A DNA stretch of 64,000 nucleotides from Salipiger bermudensis (GCF_020171625.1 NZ_JAIUZY010000008.1:62001-126000); one strand, 5' to 3'; positions 24,675 to 34,625 are shown, counted from the first letter of the stretch. Numbers and translations are program-made. The notes: a model not told the origin generated them from the letters alone.

Positions 24675-25285
24675 GCGCGCTCCATCGCGAGGCGCCCGGC
24701 GAGCAGGGCGAAGATCGCCGCGAAGGAACGGTTGAGCCAGCGCATGGCGCGTTCGCTGCCCAGCAGCCAGTCGCGGGCGCGGGCGGCGAAGAGGCCGTAG
24801 ACCACGAAGACCGCGAAGGTCATCGCCATGAACACGCCGCCGAGCAGCATCATCTCGGCCTGCGCGGTGTCGGGCGCCCCGGACAGGAACGGCGGCAACA
24901 GCGCGAGGAAGAACAGTGAGAGCTTGGGGTTGAGGATGTTGAGCAGTGCGCCGCGGCGGGCGGTGCGGGGGCCGCTTTCGCGCGTGGGGGCGGCGGTGAC
25001 CGACAGCGCTCCGGTGGCGCGCAGCGCCTGAAACGCCAGCCACAGCAGGTAGAGCGCGCCGGCGAGCTTGACGGTGGTGAAAAGCACGGTGGAGGTGTGC
25101 AGCAGGGCGGAGAGCCCGAGCATCGCGGCGGCGAGGTGCGGCACGATTCCGAAGGTGCAGCCGAGCGCCGCCCAGATCGCGGCGCGACGGCCCTGACCGA
25201 GCCCGATCGCGAGCATGTAGATCACCCCGGCACCGGGGGCGAGCACCACGACCAGCGCGGTGAGCAGGAATTGCAGGCTCAGCAT
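24671..25285 (-). CDS. LysE-family amino acid exporter
   Basis: A 204-residue inner-membrane exporter with six hydrophobic helices. The N-terminus LLTALVVVLAPGAGVIYMLA and the segment NILNPKLSLFFLALLPPFL are typical of the LysE/RhtB family, which exports lysine, homoserine, threonine or similar compounds. ATG 25285 has GGGAGG upstream. It is first in an overlapping run of small genes leading to rnhA. The substrate cannot be inferred. Confidence 0.9.
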   Translation of the reverse strand: MLSLQFLLTALVVVLAPGAGVIYMLAIGLGQGRRAAIWAALGCTFGIVPHLAAAMLGLSALLHTSTVLFTTVKLAGALYLLWLAFQALRATGALSVTAAPTRESGPRTARRGALLNILNPKLSLFFLALLPPFLSGAPDTAQAEMMLLGGVFMAMTFAVFVVYGLFAARARDWLLGSERAMRWLNRSFAAIFALLAGRLAMERA

Positions 25286-25356
25286 GGGATCCTCCCTTGG
25301 ACGGCGGAAGGGTTTCCCATTCGGGCCGGGCTGTCAACGCCCTGAAAACGCGCGGC

Positions 25357-26304
25357 TCAGGCCGGCTGCCGCAGCACGCGCGGCACCTTGAACTCGACAT
25401 TCTCCTGCGCCGTCTCGACCATCTGCACGGTCACGTCGAACCGGTCGCGGAAGGCATCGATGACCTCGTCGATCAGCACCTCGGGGGCCGAGGCGCCCGC
25501 GGTGACGCCGACGGACGCGATGCCCTCGAGCGCGCGCCAGTCGATGTTCTCGGCCCGCTGGACCAGCTGGGCGTAGGAGCAGCCGGCCTTGCGGGCGACC
25601 TCGACCAGCCGCTTGGAGTTCGACGAGTTCGGCGCGCCCACCACGAGCAGCGCGTCGCAGTCAGGGGCGATGGCCTTGACCGCTTCCTGCCGGTTGGTGG
25701 TGGCGTAGCAGATGTCTTCCTTGTGCGGGCCGACGATGGCCGGGAAGCGCGCCTTCAGCGCCGCGACGATGTCGATCGTATCGTCGACCGACAGCGTGGT
25801 CTGGGTGACGAAGGCCAGCTGCTCGGGGTCGCGCACCTGCACATGGGCGACGTCCTCGACGGTTTCGACCAGAAGCACCTCGCCCTCGGGCAGCTGGCCC
25901 ATGGTGCCGATGGTCTCGGGGTGGCCGGCATGGCCGATCATGATCATCTGCAGGCCGTTCTCGTGGTGCCGCGCGGCCTCGATATGGACCTTGGAGACCA
26001 GCGGGCAGGTGGCGTCGACATAGACCATCTCGCGCTGCGCGGCCTCGGCCGGGACCGCCTTGGGCACACCGTGGGCGGAGAAGATCACCGGCCGGTCCGG
26101 CGGGCAGTCCTCGAGCTCCTCGACGAAGACGGCGCCCTTGTCGCGCAGCCCGTCGACCACGAACTTGTTGTGCACGATCTCGTGCCGCACGTAGACCGGC
26201 GCGCCCCATTTCTCGAGCGCCATCTCGACGATCTTGATCGCCCGGTCGACACCGGCGCAAAAGCCGCGCGGGGCGGCGAGGTAGAGGGTGAGCGGATTCT
26301 TCAT
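25357..26304 (-). CDS. ispH: 4-hydroxy-3-methylbut-2-enyl diphosphate reductase
   Basis: IspH catalyses the last step of the MEP isoprenoid pathway, reducing HMBPP to IPP and DMAPP with a [4Fe-4S] cluster. The 315-residue product has the three cluster cysteines in [11 protein letters not shown] (about 12), DATCPLV (about 97) and the third in KAGCSYAQ, the substrate motifs [15 protein letters not shown] and PNSSNS. The start at 26304 is chosen for its AGGAGA SD and the family N-terminus. It is divergent from the cytochrome c gene. Confidence 0.97.
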   Translation of the reverse strand: MKNPLTLYLAAPRGFCAGVDRAIKIVEMALEKWGAPVYVRHEIVHNKFVVDGLRDKGAVFVEELEDCPPDRPVIFSAHGVPKAVPAEAAQREMVYVDATCPLVSKVHIEAARHHENGLQMIMIGHAGHPETIGTMGQLPEGEVLLVETVEDVAHVQVRDPEQLAFVTQTTLSVDDTIDIVAALKARFPAIVGPHKEDICYATTNRQEAVKAIAPDCDALLVVGAPNSSNSKRLVEVARKAGCSYAQLVQRAENIDWRALEGIASVGVTAGASAPEVLIDEVIDAFRDRFDVTVQMVETAQENVEFKVPRVLRQPA

Positions 26305-26437
26305 GGGCGTCTCCTGTTCCTCCCGAGGTAATGCCTGCAGGCGCCAACGTCGACCCCTTCGGCACGGCTGACGACGCTGTGACTTGATGCCGACCCGCAC
26401 GGGTGGAAGAGTTGCGCGGCGTGACGGGGAGGATGAG

Positions 26438-26905
26438 ATGAAGCGGATTGCAATCGGCGCGGGGGCGGTGGCGCTGCTGGCAGGCGGCTGGGCGTGGGCG
26501 CAGATGGCGGCAGAGCCGGCGGTCGGGCTGTTCCCCTACACCGACGCTGCGCGCGTCGCGAATGGCGAGCAGCTCTACGCCGAACACTGCGCCGCCTGTC
26601 ACGGAACGCAGCTCGAGGGGCAACCTGACTGGACCGAGCGCGATGCCGACGGGTTCCTGCCGGCGCCGCCGCACGACGCCACCGGCCATACCTGGCACCA
26701 CCCCGACGCACAGCTTCTGGCCATCGTCACGCATGGCTCCGAGGCGATGGTGGGCGGCGACTACCGCTCGAACATGATGGGGTTCGGAGACATCCTCAGC
26801 GAGACCGAGATCCTCGACGTGATGGCCTACATCAAGAGCACCTGGCCGGAGGAAGTGGTCGAGATCCACAACGACATCAACACCCGCGCCTCGGTTGACC
26901 GGTGA
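26438..26905 (+). CDS. Exported c-type cytochrome
   Basis: A 155-residue monohaem cytochrome c with an N-terminal hydrophobic segment ([20 protein letters not shown]) that is a signal peptide or anchor, a single haem site CAACH (about 51-55) and a probable axial Met in [10 protein letters not shown]. The [14 protein letters not shown] lead is like small cytochromes that accompany copper-handling or oxidase genes. ATG 26438 has GGGGAGG upstream. It ends three bases from the convergent YqaA gene. Its electron partner is not visible. Confidence 0.9.
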   Translation: MKRIAIGAGAVALLAGGWAWAQMAAEPAVGLFPYTDAARVANGEQLYAEHCAACHGTQLEGQPDWTERDADGFLPAPPHDATGHTWHHPDAQLLAIVTHGSEAMVGGDYRSNMMGFGDILSETEILDVMAYIKSTWPEEVVEIHNDINTRASVDR

Positions 26906-26908
26906 CGC

Positions 26909-27355
26909 TCAGCCGCCGCCCATGGTCGCGGCGGTGGCCCATGCCAGCACGATGTAGCGCCCGGTCTTGGCAATGGTCACGAGCGTGAGAAACACCGCCC
27001 AGTTGGTCCGCATGACCCCGGCAATCACTGTAAAGGCGTCTCCCAGAGGGGCCCAGCTCAGCAGCAGGGTCCAGACCCCCCAGCGGGCATAGGCCCGCTG
27101 CGCCCGAGCCAGCTGCGCCTCGCTGACCGGAAACCAGCGGCGGTGGCGGTAATGTTCGAGCCAGATGCCGAGCACGTAGTTGAGCACCGCGCCGAGGACA
27201 TTTCCGACGCTTGCGACAAGCACGATGAGCAGCACCGGCGCGGCGTTGCCGAGCTGCAGCCCGACAAAGACGACCTCGGACTGGAAGGGCAGGATCGTGG
27301 CGGCGCCGAAGGCCGCCAGAAACAGACCGCCGAGTGCGGCGGCGTCAGTCAGCAT
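26909..27355 (-). CDS. YqaA-like SNARE-associated (VTT/DedA-type) membrane protein
   Basis: A 148-residue membrane protein with about four hydrophobic segments (LGGLFLAAFGAATILPFQSE, VLLIVLVASVGNVLGAVLNY). The motifs ATILPFQSEVVF, SVGNVLGAVLNY and WAPLGDAFTVIAG match the YqaA subgroup of the SNARE-associated family; related DedA proteins handle lipid carriers. Convergent with the cytochrome gene, 3 bases apart. Confidence 0.88.
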   Translation of the reverse strand: MLTDAAALGGLFLAAFGAATILPFQSEVVFVGLQLGNAAPVLLIVLVASVGNVLGAVLNYVLGIWLEHYRHRRWFPVSEAQLARAQRAYARWGVWTLLLSWAPLGDAFTVIAGVMRTNWAVFLTLVTIAKTGRYIVLAWATAATMGGG

Positions 27356-27397
27356 GATCGCGGGGCCTCATCCCCATCAGGTCCCGCGCTCACGCTG

Positions 27398-27973
27398 TCA
27401 GGTGCCGCTGCTTGCGACCTCGAAGTTGCGCTCCGCCTGCTGCTCGCGCGGCGGGCGGCCGATGACTTCGCGCAGTTCGTCAAGCTCGATGAAATTGTCG
27501 GCTTGGCGGCGAAGCTCGTCGGCGATCATCGGCGGCTGGCTGCGGATGGTCGAAACCACCGACACGCGCACACCCTGCCGTTGAAGGCTTTCCACCAGCG
27601 GGCGGAAATCACCGTCCCCCGAGAACAGCACGATATGGTCGACGCGCGGTGCCAGCTCCATGGCATCGACTGTCAGCTCGATATCCATGTTGCCCTTGAC
27701 CTTCCGGCGGCCCTGGCTGTCGGTGTATTCCTTCGCCGGCTTGGTCACCATGGTGAAGCCGTTGTAGTGCAGCCAGTCCACCAGCGGGCGGATCGGCGAA
27801 TATTCATCGTTTTCGAGAAGCGCGGTATAATAGAACGCGCGAACCATCTTGCCACGGCGTACAAATTCCTGTCGGAGGAGCTTGTAGTCGATGTCGAAGC
27901 CAAGCGCTTTCGCGGCGGCGTAGAGGTTCGACCCATCTATGAACAGCGCGAGCCGTTCGTCCTTGTAAAACAT
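27398..27973 (-). CDS. NYN-domain (LabA/DUF88) putative ribonuclease
   Basis: A 191-residue PIN-like NYN protein. The acidic metal-binding residues appear in LALFIDGSNLYAAAK (about 8-22), in KGNMDIELTVDAM (about 98) and in VLFSGDGDFRPLVESL (about 120). Families of this type include RNA-processing nucleases. The start ATG 27973 has AAAGGA upstream; an ATG six codons earlier does not. Divergent from folK with a 139-bp shared upstream region. Confidence 0.9.
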   Translation of the reverse strand: MFYKDERLALFIDGSNLYAAAKALGFDIDYKLLRQEFVRRGKMVRAFYYTALLENDEYSPIRPLVDWLHYNGFTMVTKPAKEYTDSQGRRKVKGNMDIELTVDAMELAPRVDHIVLFSGDGDFRPLVESLQRQGVRVSVVSTIRSQPPMIADELRRQADNFIELDELREVIGRPPREQQAERNFEVASSGT

Positions 27974-28112
27974 CAAATGTCCTTTCAGCAATGGAACGCA
28001 CCAATGTCCGTGAGTGTGAATGTGAGTGGTCTGGCGCGCTCGGTCGTCAAAGATTAGGATATTTCGCAGTCAGTACAAGCCGTAACACATAATCCAAAAG
28101 GATAGCCCAAAC

Positions 28113-28679
28113 GTGCGAATGGGACAAGAAAAGTTGATTGCCCTCGGCGCGAACCTATCGTCCGCGATTGGCTCTCCTGCGGAAACATTGCGTGCGGCGA
28201 TCGAGGCACTGTCGGCCTCCGGCGAACGCGTCCTGCGGGTCAGCCGGTTCTTCGCAACGCCGTGCTTTCCGGCGGGGGCCGGGCCGGATTACGTCAACGC
28301 CTGCATCGCCGCGTCCGGAGAGGCCTCCGCCGCCGAGCTTCTCGCGCGGATGCATAGAATTGAACATGATTTTGGCCGGGAGCGCGAGCAGAGATGGGGC
28401 AGCCGCAGCCTCGACCTCGACCTGTTGGCGCACGGACAGGAGATCGCGCCTGACGCGGCATCGCAGTCGCAATGGCGCGGGCTGAGCCTCGACGAGCAGA
28501 AGGTGAGTGCGCCGGAGGAGTTGATACTGCCGCATCCGCGGATGCACGAGCGGGCCTTCGTGCTCGTCCCGTTGTGCGATATCGCACCGGACTGGCGCCA
28601 TCCCCTGCTCGGGCAAACCGTGCGCGAGCTCTGCGCGGCATTGCCCCAGCAGGCCCGCGATGAGGTCAAGCCTTTATGA
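28113..28679 (+). CDS. folK: 2-amino-4-hydroxy-6-hydroxymethyldihydropteridine diphosphokinase
   Basis: HPPK transfers diphosphate from ATP to the pterin in folate synthesis. The 188-residue product has IALGANLSSAIGSPAETL (about 8-25), VSRFFATPCFP, the RWGSRSLDLDLL signature (about 94-105) and LPHPRMHERAFVLVPL (about 141-156). The start is GTG 28113 or ATG 28119. It precedes rpoZ by 79 bases. folP is not next to it. Confidence 0.94.
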   Translation: MRMGQEKLIALGANLSSAIGSPAETLRAAIEALSASGERVLRVSRFFATPCFPAGAGPDYVNACIAASGEASAAELLARMHRIEHDFGREREQRWGSRSLDLDLLAHGQEIAPDAASQSQWRGLSLDEQKVSAPEELILPHPRMHERAFVLVPLCDIAPDWRHPLLGQTVRELCAALPQQARDEVKPL

Positions 28680-28758
28680 CCGATCGCCGCTTGTCTTTTG
28701 GCCGATGACGCGATAGGGGTTCCCTTTCTGACGGCTAACCCGAATAGGTGATACGCAT

Positions 28759-29112
28759 ATGGCCCGCGTGACGGTAGAAGATTGCGTCGACAAGGTCCCG
28801 AATCGGTTCGAGCTGGTGATGCTCGCTGCGCACCGTGCGCGCGAAGTTGCATCCGGCAGCCCGATCACGGTCGACCGCGACAACGACAAGAACCCGGTGG
28901 TTGCCCTCCGCGAAATCGCCGAGGAAACCCAGTCGGCTGACGAGCTGCGTGAGCGTCTGATCGAGAGCCACCAGACCCAGATCGAGGTCGACGAGCCCGA
29001 GGATGACAGCATGGCGCTGCTCATGGGTGCCGAACAGGACAAGCCGGTCGAGGACGACATGTCCGAAGAAAAGCTCCTGCGCGCGCTCATGGAGGCCCAG
29101 GGCGAGGGCTGA
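28759..29112 (+). CDS. rpoZ: DNA-directed RNA polymerase omega subunit
   Basis: Omega helps fold and hold beta-prime and forms part of a ppGpp site in proteobacterial RNA polymerase. The 117-residue product begins [20 protein letters not shown], has AAHRAREV and the [14 protein letters not shown] segment, and an acidic C-terminal tail common in alphaproteobacteria. It lies 37 bases before rel, a conserved rpoZ-spoT order that links the subunit to its nucleotide regulator. Confidence 0.97.
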   Translation: MARVTVEDCVDKVPNRFELVMLAAHRAREVASGSPITVDRDNDKNPVVALREIAEETQSADELRERLIESHQTQIEVDEPEDDSMALLMGAEQDKPVEDDMSEEKLLRALMEAQGEG

Positions 29113-29149
29113 GGCCCCTGGATGCGGGCCAGGTGAAGGATAGGCGCCC

Positions 29150-31288
29150 ATGATCGCGGCGGAAGACCTGATTGCACTGGTCCGCAACTACAATCCCAAG
29201 ACCAACGAAAAGCTCATCCGCGCGGCCTACGAGTTTGGCCGCGCGATGCATGACGGGCAGATGCGCCATTCCGGCGAGCCCTATTTCACGCATCCCGTCG
29301 CCGTTGCCGCGATTCTGACCGAGCAACAGCTCGACGATGCGACCATCATCACCGCCCTGCTGCACGACACCATCGAGGACACCCGCGCCTCGTGGTCCGA
29401 CATCGCCGAGCGCTTCGGCGAGGATGTCGCCGATCTGGTCGACGGCGTCACCAAGCTGACCAACCTGCAGCTGTCCAGCTCCGAGACCAAGCAGGCCGAG
29501 AACTTCCGCAAGCTGTTCATGGCGATGTCCAAGGACCTGCGGGTGATCCTCGTGAAGCTCGCCGACCGACTGCACAACATGCGAACCATCAAGGCGATGC
29601 GCGCCGAGAAGCAGATCCAGAAGGCGCGCGAGACGATGGATATCTATGCGCCGCTGGCCGGTCGCATGGGGATGCAGTGGATGCGCGAGGAACTCGAGGA
29701 TCTTGCGTTCCGGGTGCTCAACCCCGAGGGCCGCGCCTCGATCATCCGCCGCTTCATCACGCTGCAGAAAGAGGCCGGCGACGTGATCCACCGGATCACC
29801 GGCGACATGCGCCACGAGCTCGAGGAGGCCGGCATCGACGCCGAGGTTTTTGGCCGCGCCAAGAAGCCCTACTCGATCTGGCGCAAGATGCAGGAAAAAG
29901 GCATGGGCTTCTCCCGCCTGTCCGACATCTACGGCTTTCGCGTCATCACCCGCAACGACATGGACTGCTACGGCGCGCTCGGGGTGATCCACCAGCGCTG
30001 GCGCGCAGTGCCGGGGCGGTTCAAGGACTATGTCAGCCAGCCCAAGTCGAACGGCTACCGCTCGATCCACACCACCGTGTCGGGCCGCGACGGCAAGCGC
30101 GTCGAGGTGCAGATCCGCACCCGCCAGATGCACGAGGTCGCCGAGACCGGCGTCGCCGCGCACTGGTCCTATCGCGACGGTCAGCGCGCCGAGAACCCGT
30201 TCGCCGTCGATCCGGCTCGCTGGATCGCTTCGTTGACCGAACAGTTCGACAGCGAACAGGATCACGACGAGTTCCTCGAGGCGGTCAAGCTCGAGATGTA
30301 CTCGGACAAGGTGTTCTGCTTCACGCCCAAGGGCGACGTGGTGAAGCTGCCGCGCGGCGCTACGCCGCTTGATTACGCCTATGCCATCCACACCCGCATC
30401 GGCTCGGCCTGCGTCGGCGCCAAGGTCGACGGCATCCGCGTGCCGCTCTGGACCCGGCTGAAGAACGGCCAGTCGGTCGAGATCATCACCGCCGAGGGTC
30501 AGACCCCGCAGGCGACATGGCTCGACATCGCCACCACCGGCAAGGCGCGCACCGCGATCCGCCGCGCCCTGCGCGAGGCCGGGCGCGAGCGCTTCGTGCG
30601 GCTCGGGCACGAGCTGGCGCGTTCGGCCTTCGAGCATGTCGGCAAGAAGGCCACCGACAAGGTGCTCGAGAAGGCGGCCCAGACCCTGCGGCTTGAGGAC
30701 ACGGACGAGCTTCTGGCCCGGCTGGGCAGCGCCGAGCTGACCTCGCGCGAGGTGGTGCACGCGGTCTATCCCGATCTCGGGCCGGCGGACGATGTCGAGG
30801 TCGACGCGCATCGCGCTGTGATCGGGCTCGAGCCCGGCACCGGCTTCACCCGGGCGCGCTGCTGCCAGCCCCTGCCCGGCGAGCGCATCATCGGCATCAC
30901 GCAGCGCGGCAAGGGCGTGTTCGTGCACGCCATCGATTGCGAATCCCTTGCCGCCTACGAGGACCAGCCCGACCGCTGGGTCGATCTGCGCTGGGAGGAG
31001 GGCACGCACCCGGCCGCCTATGATGTGAGCCTCGAGCTGACCATCGGCAACGACGCCGGGGTATTGGGTCGGGTTTGCACCTTGATTGGCGAGCGGTTGG
31101 CCAATATCTCGGATCTTGTCTTCGTGGACCGGAAGCCGGATTACTTCCGTATCCGGATGGACGTGGAATTCCGCGATGCGGAGCACCTTCACTCGGTGAT
31201 CTCCGCCCTCGAAGCCGAAAGCGATGTCGCCTCCGTGCACCGCCGGCGAGATTCCTCGCTGACGGCGCTTCCGACGGCGGCGCAGTAA
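29150..31288 (+). CDS. Bifunctional (p)ppGpp synthetase/hydrolase, Rel/SpoT
   Basis: This long RelA/SpoT homologue makes and degrades the stringent-response nucleotide. The 712 residues show an N-terminal HD hydrolase domain (FTHPVAVAAIL, LLHDTIEDT, about 45-150), a synthetase domain (YSIWRKMQEKG, SDIYGFRVI, GYRSIHTTV, about 240-350), TGS (VFCFTPKGDVVKLPRGATPL, about 385-445) and a C-terminal ACT domain (ELTIGNDAGVLGRVCTLIGE). Because HD residues are intact, it should be able to hydrolyse. As the apparent single long RSH, in the rpoZ operon, it is likely the cell's Rel. Confidence 0.95.
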   Translation: MIAAEDLIALVRNYNPKTNEKLIRAAYEFGRAMHDGQMRHSGEPYFTHPVAVAAILTEQQLDDATIITALLHDTIEDTRASWSDIAERFGEDVADLVDGVTKLTNLQLSSSETKQAENFRKLFMAMSKDLRVILVKLADRLHNMRTIKAMRAEKQIQKARETMDIYAPLAGRMGMQWMREELEDLAFRVLNPEGRASIIRRFITLQKEAGDVIHRITGDMRHELEEAGIDAEVFGRAKKPYSIWRKMQEKGMGFSRLSDIYGFRVITRNDMDCYGALGVIHQRWRAVPGRFKDYVSQPKSNGYRSIHTTVSGRDGKRVEVQIRTRQMHEVAETGVAAHWSYRDGQRAENPFAVDPARWIASLTEQFDSEQDHDEFLEAVKLEMYSDKVFCFTPKGDVVKLPRGATPLDYAYAIHTRIGSACVGAKVDGIRVPLWTRLKNGQSVEIITAEGQTPQATWLDIATTGKARTAIRRALREAGRERFVRLGHELARSAFEHVGKKATDKVLEKAAQTLRLEDTDELLARLGSAELTSREVVHAVYPDLGPADDVEVDAHRAVIGLEPGTGFTRARCCQPLPGERIIGITQRGKGVFVHAIDCESLAAYEDQPDRWVDLRWEEGTHPAAYDVSLELTIGNDAGVLGRVCTLIGERLANISDLVFVDRKPDYFRIRMDVEFRDAEHLHSVISALEAESDVASVHRRRDSSLTALPTAAQ

Positions 31289-31367
31289 GGGGACGCAACC
31301 GGCATCGGTTGTGACTGTAAGGAAACGCGGCCCCACGGGGCTGCGGAGGATTGGACGGGACGGGCCT

Positions 31368-32021
31368 TTGGTCTTCAAGCGCCGTGACAGACGACCTGTC
31401 TGGAGGATACTGGTCGAATTCTTCTGGCCGCGTGGCGGCTGGGGACGTGCGGCGCGGTATATCCAGTACCGCCTGCACCGGCTTCCAGATCCCCCGGAAC
31501 GCATCGCGCGCGGCGTGTTCGCCGGCGTCTTCACCTCGTTTACCCCGTTCTACGGAATGCACTTCGTCGTCGCGGCGCTGATCGCCAAGACGCTGCGTGG
31601 CAACATCATCGCCTCGCTGCTGGGGACGTTCTTCGGCAACCCGCTGACATACGTGCCCATCGCCTTCAGCTCGCTCCAGACAGGCTACTGGTTTCTCGGC
31701 ATCGACCGGCACGAACCCGACCACAAGTCGGTGCTCGACCGGTTTGCCTATGCCGCCGGCGACCTGTGGCACAACCTCGTGGCGTGGTTCACCGGGGAAC
31801 CGACCAACTGGACCGAGTTGATCCTGTTCTACGACAAGGTGTTCTATCCCTACCTGATCGGATGCATCCTGCCGGGCATCGTCTCCGGGCTGGTCTGCTA
31901 CTACCTCACGGTGCCGGTGATCCGCGCCTACCAGAGCCGGCGGCGCGGCGCGCTCAAGGCCAAGCTGGCGGCGCTGAAGAAGAAACAGGGCGACGCGGCG
32001 GGCGGCAGCCCCGAGGAGTGA
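31368..32021 (+). CDS. DUF2062 membrane protein
   Basis: A 217-residue protein with a basic N-terminus and two to three hydrophobic segments. DUF2062 marks are RIARGVFAGVFTSFTPFYGMH and GTFFGNPLTYVPIAF, given here in part. The likely start is TTG 31368 (LVFKRRDRRPVW), which fits the family N-terminus I remember; a GTG at 31311 would add 19 residues. The C-terminus is Lys-rich and probably cytoplasmic. Function unknown. It follows rel by 79 bases in the same direction. Confidence 0.82.
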   Translation: MVFKRRDRRPVWRILVEFFWPRGGWGRAARYIQYRLHRLPDPPERIARGVFAGVFTSFTPFYGMHFVVAALIAKTLRGNIIASLLGTFFGNPLTYVPIAFSSLQTGYWFLGIDRHEPDHKSVLDRFAYAAGDLWHNLVAWFTGEPTNWTELILFYDKVFYPYLIGCILPGIVSGLVCYYLTVPVIRAYQSRRRGALKAKLAALKKKQGDAAGGSPEE

Positions 32022-32068
32022 GGCGCGCCCGAAAGACGGCGTGCAGCGGGAGGGGAGGCCCGTGGCCG

Positions 32069-32920
32069 ATGCGACTGTTCCTGCTTGTGGCGCTCACCAT
32101 GACCGCCTTCGCCGCCAATTCCGTGCTCAACCGCGCAGCTCTCGCCTCGGGCGGCATCGACGCGGTGAGCTTCGGCACGCTGCGTCTGCTCTCGGGCGCG
32201 CTGATGCTGGCGGCGCTGGTGTTGGCGCGTGAGGGGCGCCTTCAGCTGGGCGGCGCTGGACGGTTGGCCGGCGTGGCGGGGCTGTTTCTCTACATCTATG
32301 GGTTCTCGGCGGCCTATGCGGCGATGCCCGCAGGCCTCGGGGCGTTGCTGCTCTTCGGCATGGTGCAGGTGACGATGTTCGGCGGCAGCGTGGCCGGGGG
32401 CGAGCGGGTGCCCGCGCGGCGCTGGCTGGGGGCGGGGCTGGCCTTTGGTGGGCTGGTCTGGCTGCTCTGGCCGGGCGGTCAGGCGGCGCCCAGCCTGCCG
32501 CACGCGCTGGCCATGCTGCTCGCGGGCGTCGGCTGGGGCGTCTATTCGCTGGCCGGTCGCAAGGCCGAGGTGGCGCTGGTCTCGACCGCGGCCAATTTCG
32601 TGCTCGCGGCGGGGCTGGGGCTCGTGGTGTGGCTGGCGCTTCAGCTTGCGGGGGCGGGCGGCCCGTGGAGCCTTGGCGCGGTGGCGCTGGCAGTGCTCTC
32701 GGGCGCGGTGACCTCGGGTCTGGGCTACGCGCTCTGGTACGCGGTGCTGCCGCAGTTGCCGGGCTCGGTCGCCGCCGTGGCGCAGCTCACCGTGCCGGTG
32801 ATCGCGATGGCGGGCGGCATGGTGTTTCTGGGCGAGGCGCTCACCACCCGCTTCGCGCTCGCCGCCCTGCTGGTGCTGGGCGGCGTGGCGGTCTCGGTGG
32901 CGCCGCTGCGGCGGGAGTGA
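32069..32920 (+). CDS. EamA/DMT-family transporter
   Basis: A 283-residue inner-membrane protein with about ten hydrophobic helices in two repeats, as in the drug/metabolite transporter superfamily. Marks are NSVLNRAALASGGIDAVSFG, GLGALLLFGMVQVTMFGG and the second-repeat end AQLTVPVIAMAGGMVFLGEA. The ATG at 32069 lies 10 bases behind GAGGGGAGG. Substrate unknown. It converges with the binding protein gene, with a GC hairpin in between. Confidence 0.88.
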   Translation: MRLFLLVALTMTAFAANSVLNRAALASGGIDAVSFGTLRLLSGALMLAALVLAREGRLQLGGAGRLAGVAGLFLYIYGFSAAYAAMPAGLGALLLFGMVQVTMFGGSVAGGERVPARRWLGAGLAFGGLVWLLWPGGQAAPSLPHALAMLLAGVGWGVYSLAGRKAEVALVSTAANFVLAAGLGLVVWLALQLAGAGGPWSLGAVALAVLSGAVTSGLGYALWYAVLPQLPGSVAAVAQLTVPVIAMAGGMVFLGEALTTRFALAALLVLGGVAVSVAPLRRE

Positions 32921-32940
32921 GCGGCGCCGCGACGCCGCTC
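32919..32940. terminator. GC hairpin at a convergent gene junction
   Basis: GAGCGGCG-CCGCGA-CGCCGCTC begins at the stop codon of the EamA gene. There is no T-run, so it may be a weak terminator or an mRNA 3' end protector. Confidence 0.4.
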
Positions 32941-33009
32941 CGGGGCGGTCTCATGCCTTCCACCAAGCTCCCGCCCCACTGCAACATGTGAACCCGTGGC
33001 AACGCGCGC

Positions 33010-34494
33010 TCACTCCGTCCAGCGCACGCCGGTCAGGTCGGTGGCCTGTGTCGGCTGGTTCTGCCACAGCCCCTCGAGCCGGGCATCGGCCACCGTCGGG
33101 AAGGCGAGCTGGAACAGGTAGGCGTTGACGTGGTCTTCGGCGATCACCGTCTGCGCCTGCTTGATCAGCTCCGAGCGCTCTGCCGGGTCCGTGGTCGCGG
33201 AGAGGGTGCGCATCAGCTCCTGGAAGGCCGGGTTGTCGTACTGGAAGTAGTAATCGGGCCGGGCATAGATCCCGATGTCGAAGGGCTCGGTATGCGACAC
33301 GATGGTCAGGCCGAAATCCTTGCCACGGAACACCTCCTCAAGCCACTGCGCCCATTCGAGGTTGGTGATCTGGGTCTCGATCCCCACCTCGCGCAGCTGC
33401 GCCGCGATGATCTCGCCGCCGCGCCGGGCATAGGAGGGCGGCGGCAGCTTCAGCGTGGTGGTGAAGCCCTCGGGATAGCCCGCATCCGCCAGCAGCGTCT
33501 TGGCAAGCTCCGGGTCGTAGGTCGAAAGCTCGGTGAGGTCTACGTAATCGGGATTGTGCGGCGCGAAGTGAGTGCCGATCGGCGTGCCGTAGCCGAACAT
33601 CGCCCCGTCGATGATCGCCTGCCGGTCGATGGCGTGGGACAGCGCCTCGCGCACCTTGGGGTCGGAGAAATGCGTGTCGCCGTGGTTCATCGCGAGGATG
33701 GTCTCGCCCTCGGTCGAGCCGACAAGCACCTGAAAGCGCGGGTCGGCCTCGAACATCTCGAGGTTCTCGGGGGCCGGGAAGCCGGCAAAGGCGTCGATAT
33801 CCTGCGCCATCATCGCCGCGAACGCCGCAGTCGGGTCCGAGATGAAGCGGAAGGTCACCGCCTCGAGCGACGGGGCCTCGCCCCAGTAGTCGGGGTTGCG
33901 GCTCATCTCGATGCGATCGCCGGTGACCCAGCGCTCGAAGGTGAAGGGGCCGGTGCCCACCGGGGTCTGCTGGATGCCCTCGATGCTCTCGGGGGCCACG
34001 ATCACCGCGTCGCCCCAGGCCATGTTGGACAGGAACATGCCGTCGGGTTTCGACAGCGTCACCTCGACGGTGCGCGGATCGCCTACCGTCACCTCCGCGA
34101 TGCCCTCGAACAGCGCTTTCTGGGCGTTGAGGCTGTCTTCCCCGCGCGCCCGGTCGAGGCTGAACTTCACGTCCTCGGCGTCCATCGTGGTGCCGTCATG
34201 GAAGGTGACACCGTCGCGCAGCCGGAAGGTGTAGGTCAGCCCGTCCTCCGAGATCTCCCAGCTTTCGGCAAGGCCCGGCACGACCTCGCCGGTCTCGGTG
34301 AACCGCGTCAGCCCTTCGAAGACATTGGCATAGAGCACGCTGTCAATGGCGCCGGCGGCGGCCGAGGTCGGGTCGAGATGCGGCGGCTCGAGCTGCAGCG
34401 CGATGGTCAGGTCGGTTTGCTGGGCCATCAGCGCCTGCGCCGACAGCAGCAACGCGGCGGCGGCCGGGGCGAGGTAGGACATGGGACGGGACAT
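33010..34494 (-). CDS. ABC transporter substrate-binding protein, peptide/opine family (SBP_bac_5)
   Basis: A 494-residue periplasmic binding protein with signal peptide (SYLAPAAAALLLSAQALMAQ). Family marks are LEPPHLDPTSAAAGAID (about 34), VPGLAESWEISEDGLTYTF, RDGVTFHDGTTMDAEDVKFS and PVGTGPFTFERW. ATG 34494 has GGAGAG five bases upstream; ATG 34482 is in frame too. No permease genes adjoin it; a matching Dpp/Opp-type permease and ATPase set without a binding protein lies at 38040-41505, so the two may work together. Ligand unknown. Confidence 0.92.
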   Translation of the reverse strand: MSRPMSYLAPAAAALLLSAQALMAQQTDLTIALQLEPPHLDPTSAAAGAIDSVLYANVFEGLTRFTETGEVVPGLAESWEISEDGLTYTFRLRDGVTFHDGTTMDAEDVKFSLDRARGEDSLNAQKALFEGIAEVTVGDPRTVEVTLSKPDGMFLSNMAWGDAVIVAPESIEGIQQTPVGTGPFTFERWVTGDRIEMSRNPDYWGEAPSLEAVTFRFISDPTAAFAAMMAQDIDAFAGFPAPENLEMFEADPRFQVLVGSTEGETILAMNHGDTHFSDPKVREALSHAIDRQAIIDGAMFGYGTPIGTHFAPHNPDYVDLTELSTYDPELAKTLLADAGYPEGFTTTLKLPPPSYARRGGEIIAAQLREVGIETQITNLEWAQWLEEVFRGKDFGLTIVSHTEPFDIGIYARPDYYFQYDNPAFQELMRTLSATTDPAERSELIKQAQTVIAEDHVNAYLFQLAFPTVADARLEGLWQNQPTQATDLTGVRWTE

Positions 34495-34625
34495 CTGGCT
34501 CTCCGTTGGCGGGCATCGTGTCGAAGTGTGCCCGAATTCCCCGGCGGTGCAAGCACATGCACACTGGAATATAGGGGGGCAGGCTGCTAGACCACGCCAG
34601 CCTTGTTGACGAGGAGGAGACGCCA

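Noticed and set aside
29087-31534. 815-codon open frame opposite rel
   Set aside because: It is a shadow of rel, which has HD, synthetase, TGS and ACT motifs on the plus strand.
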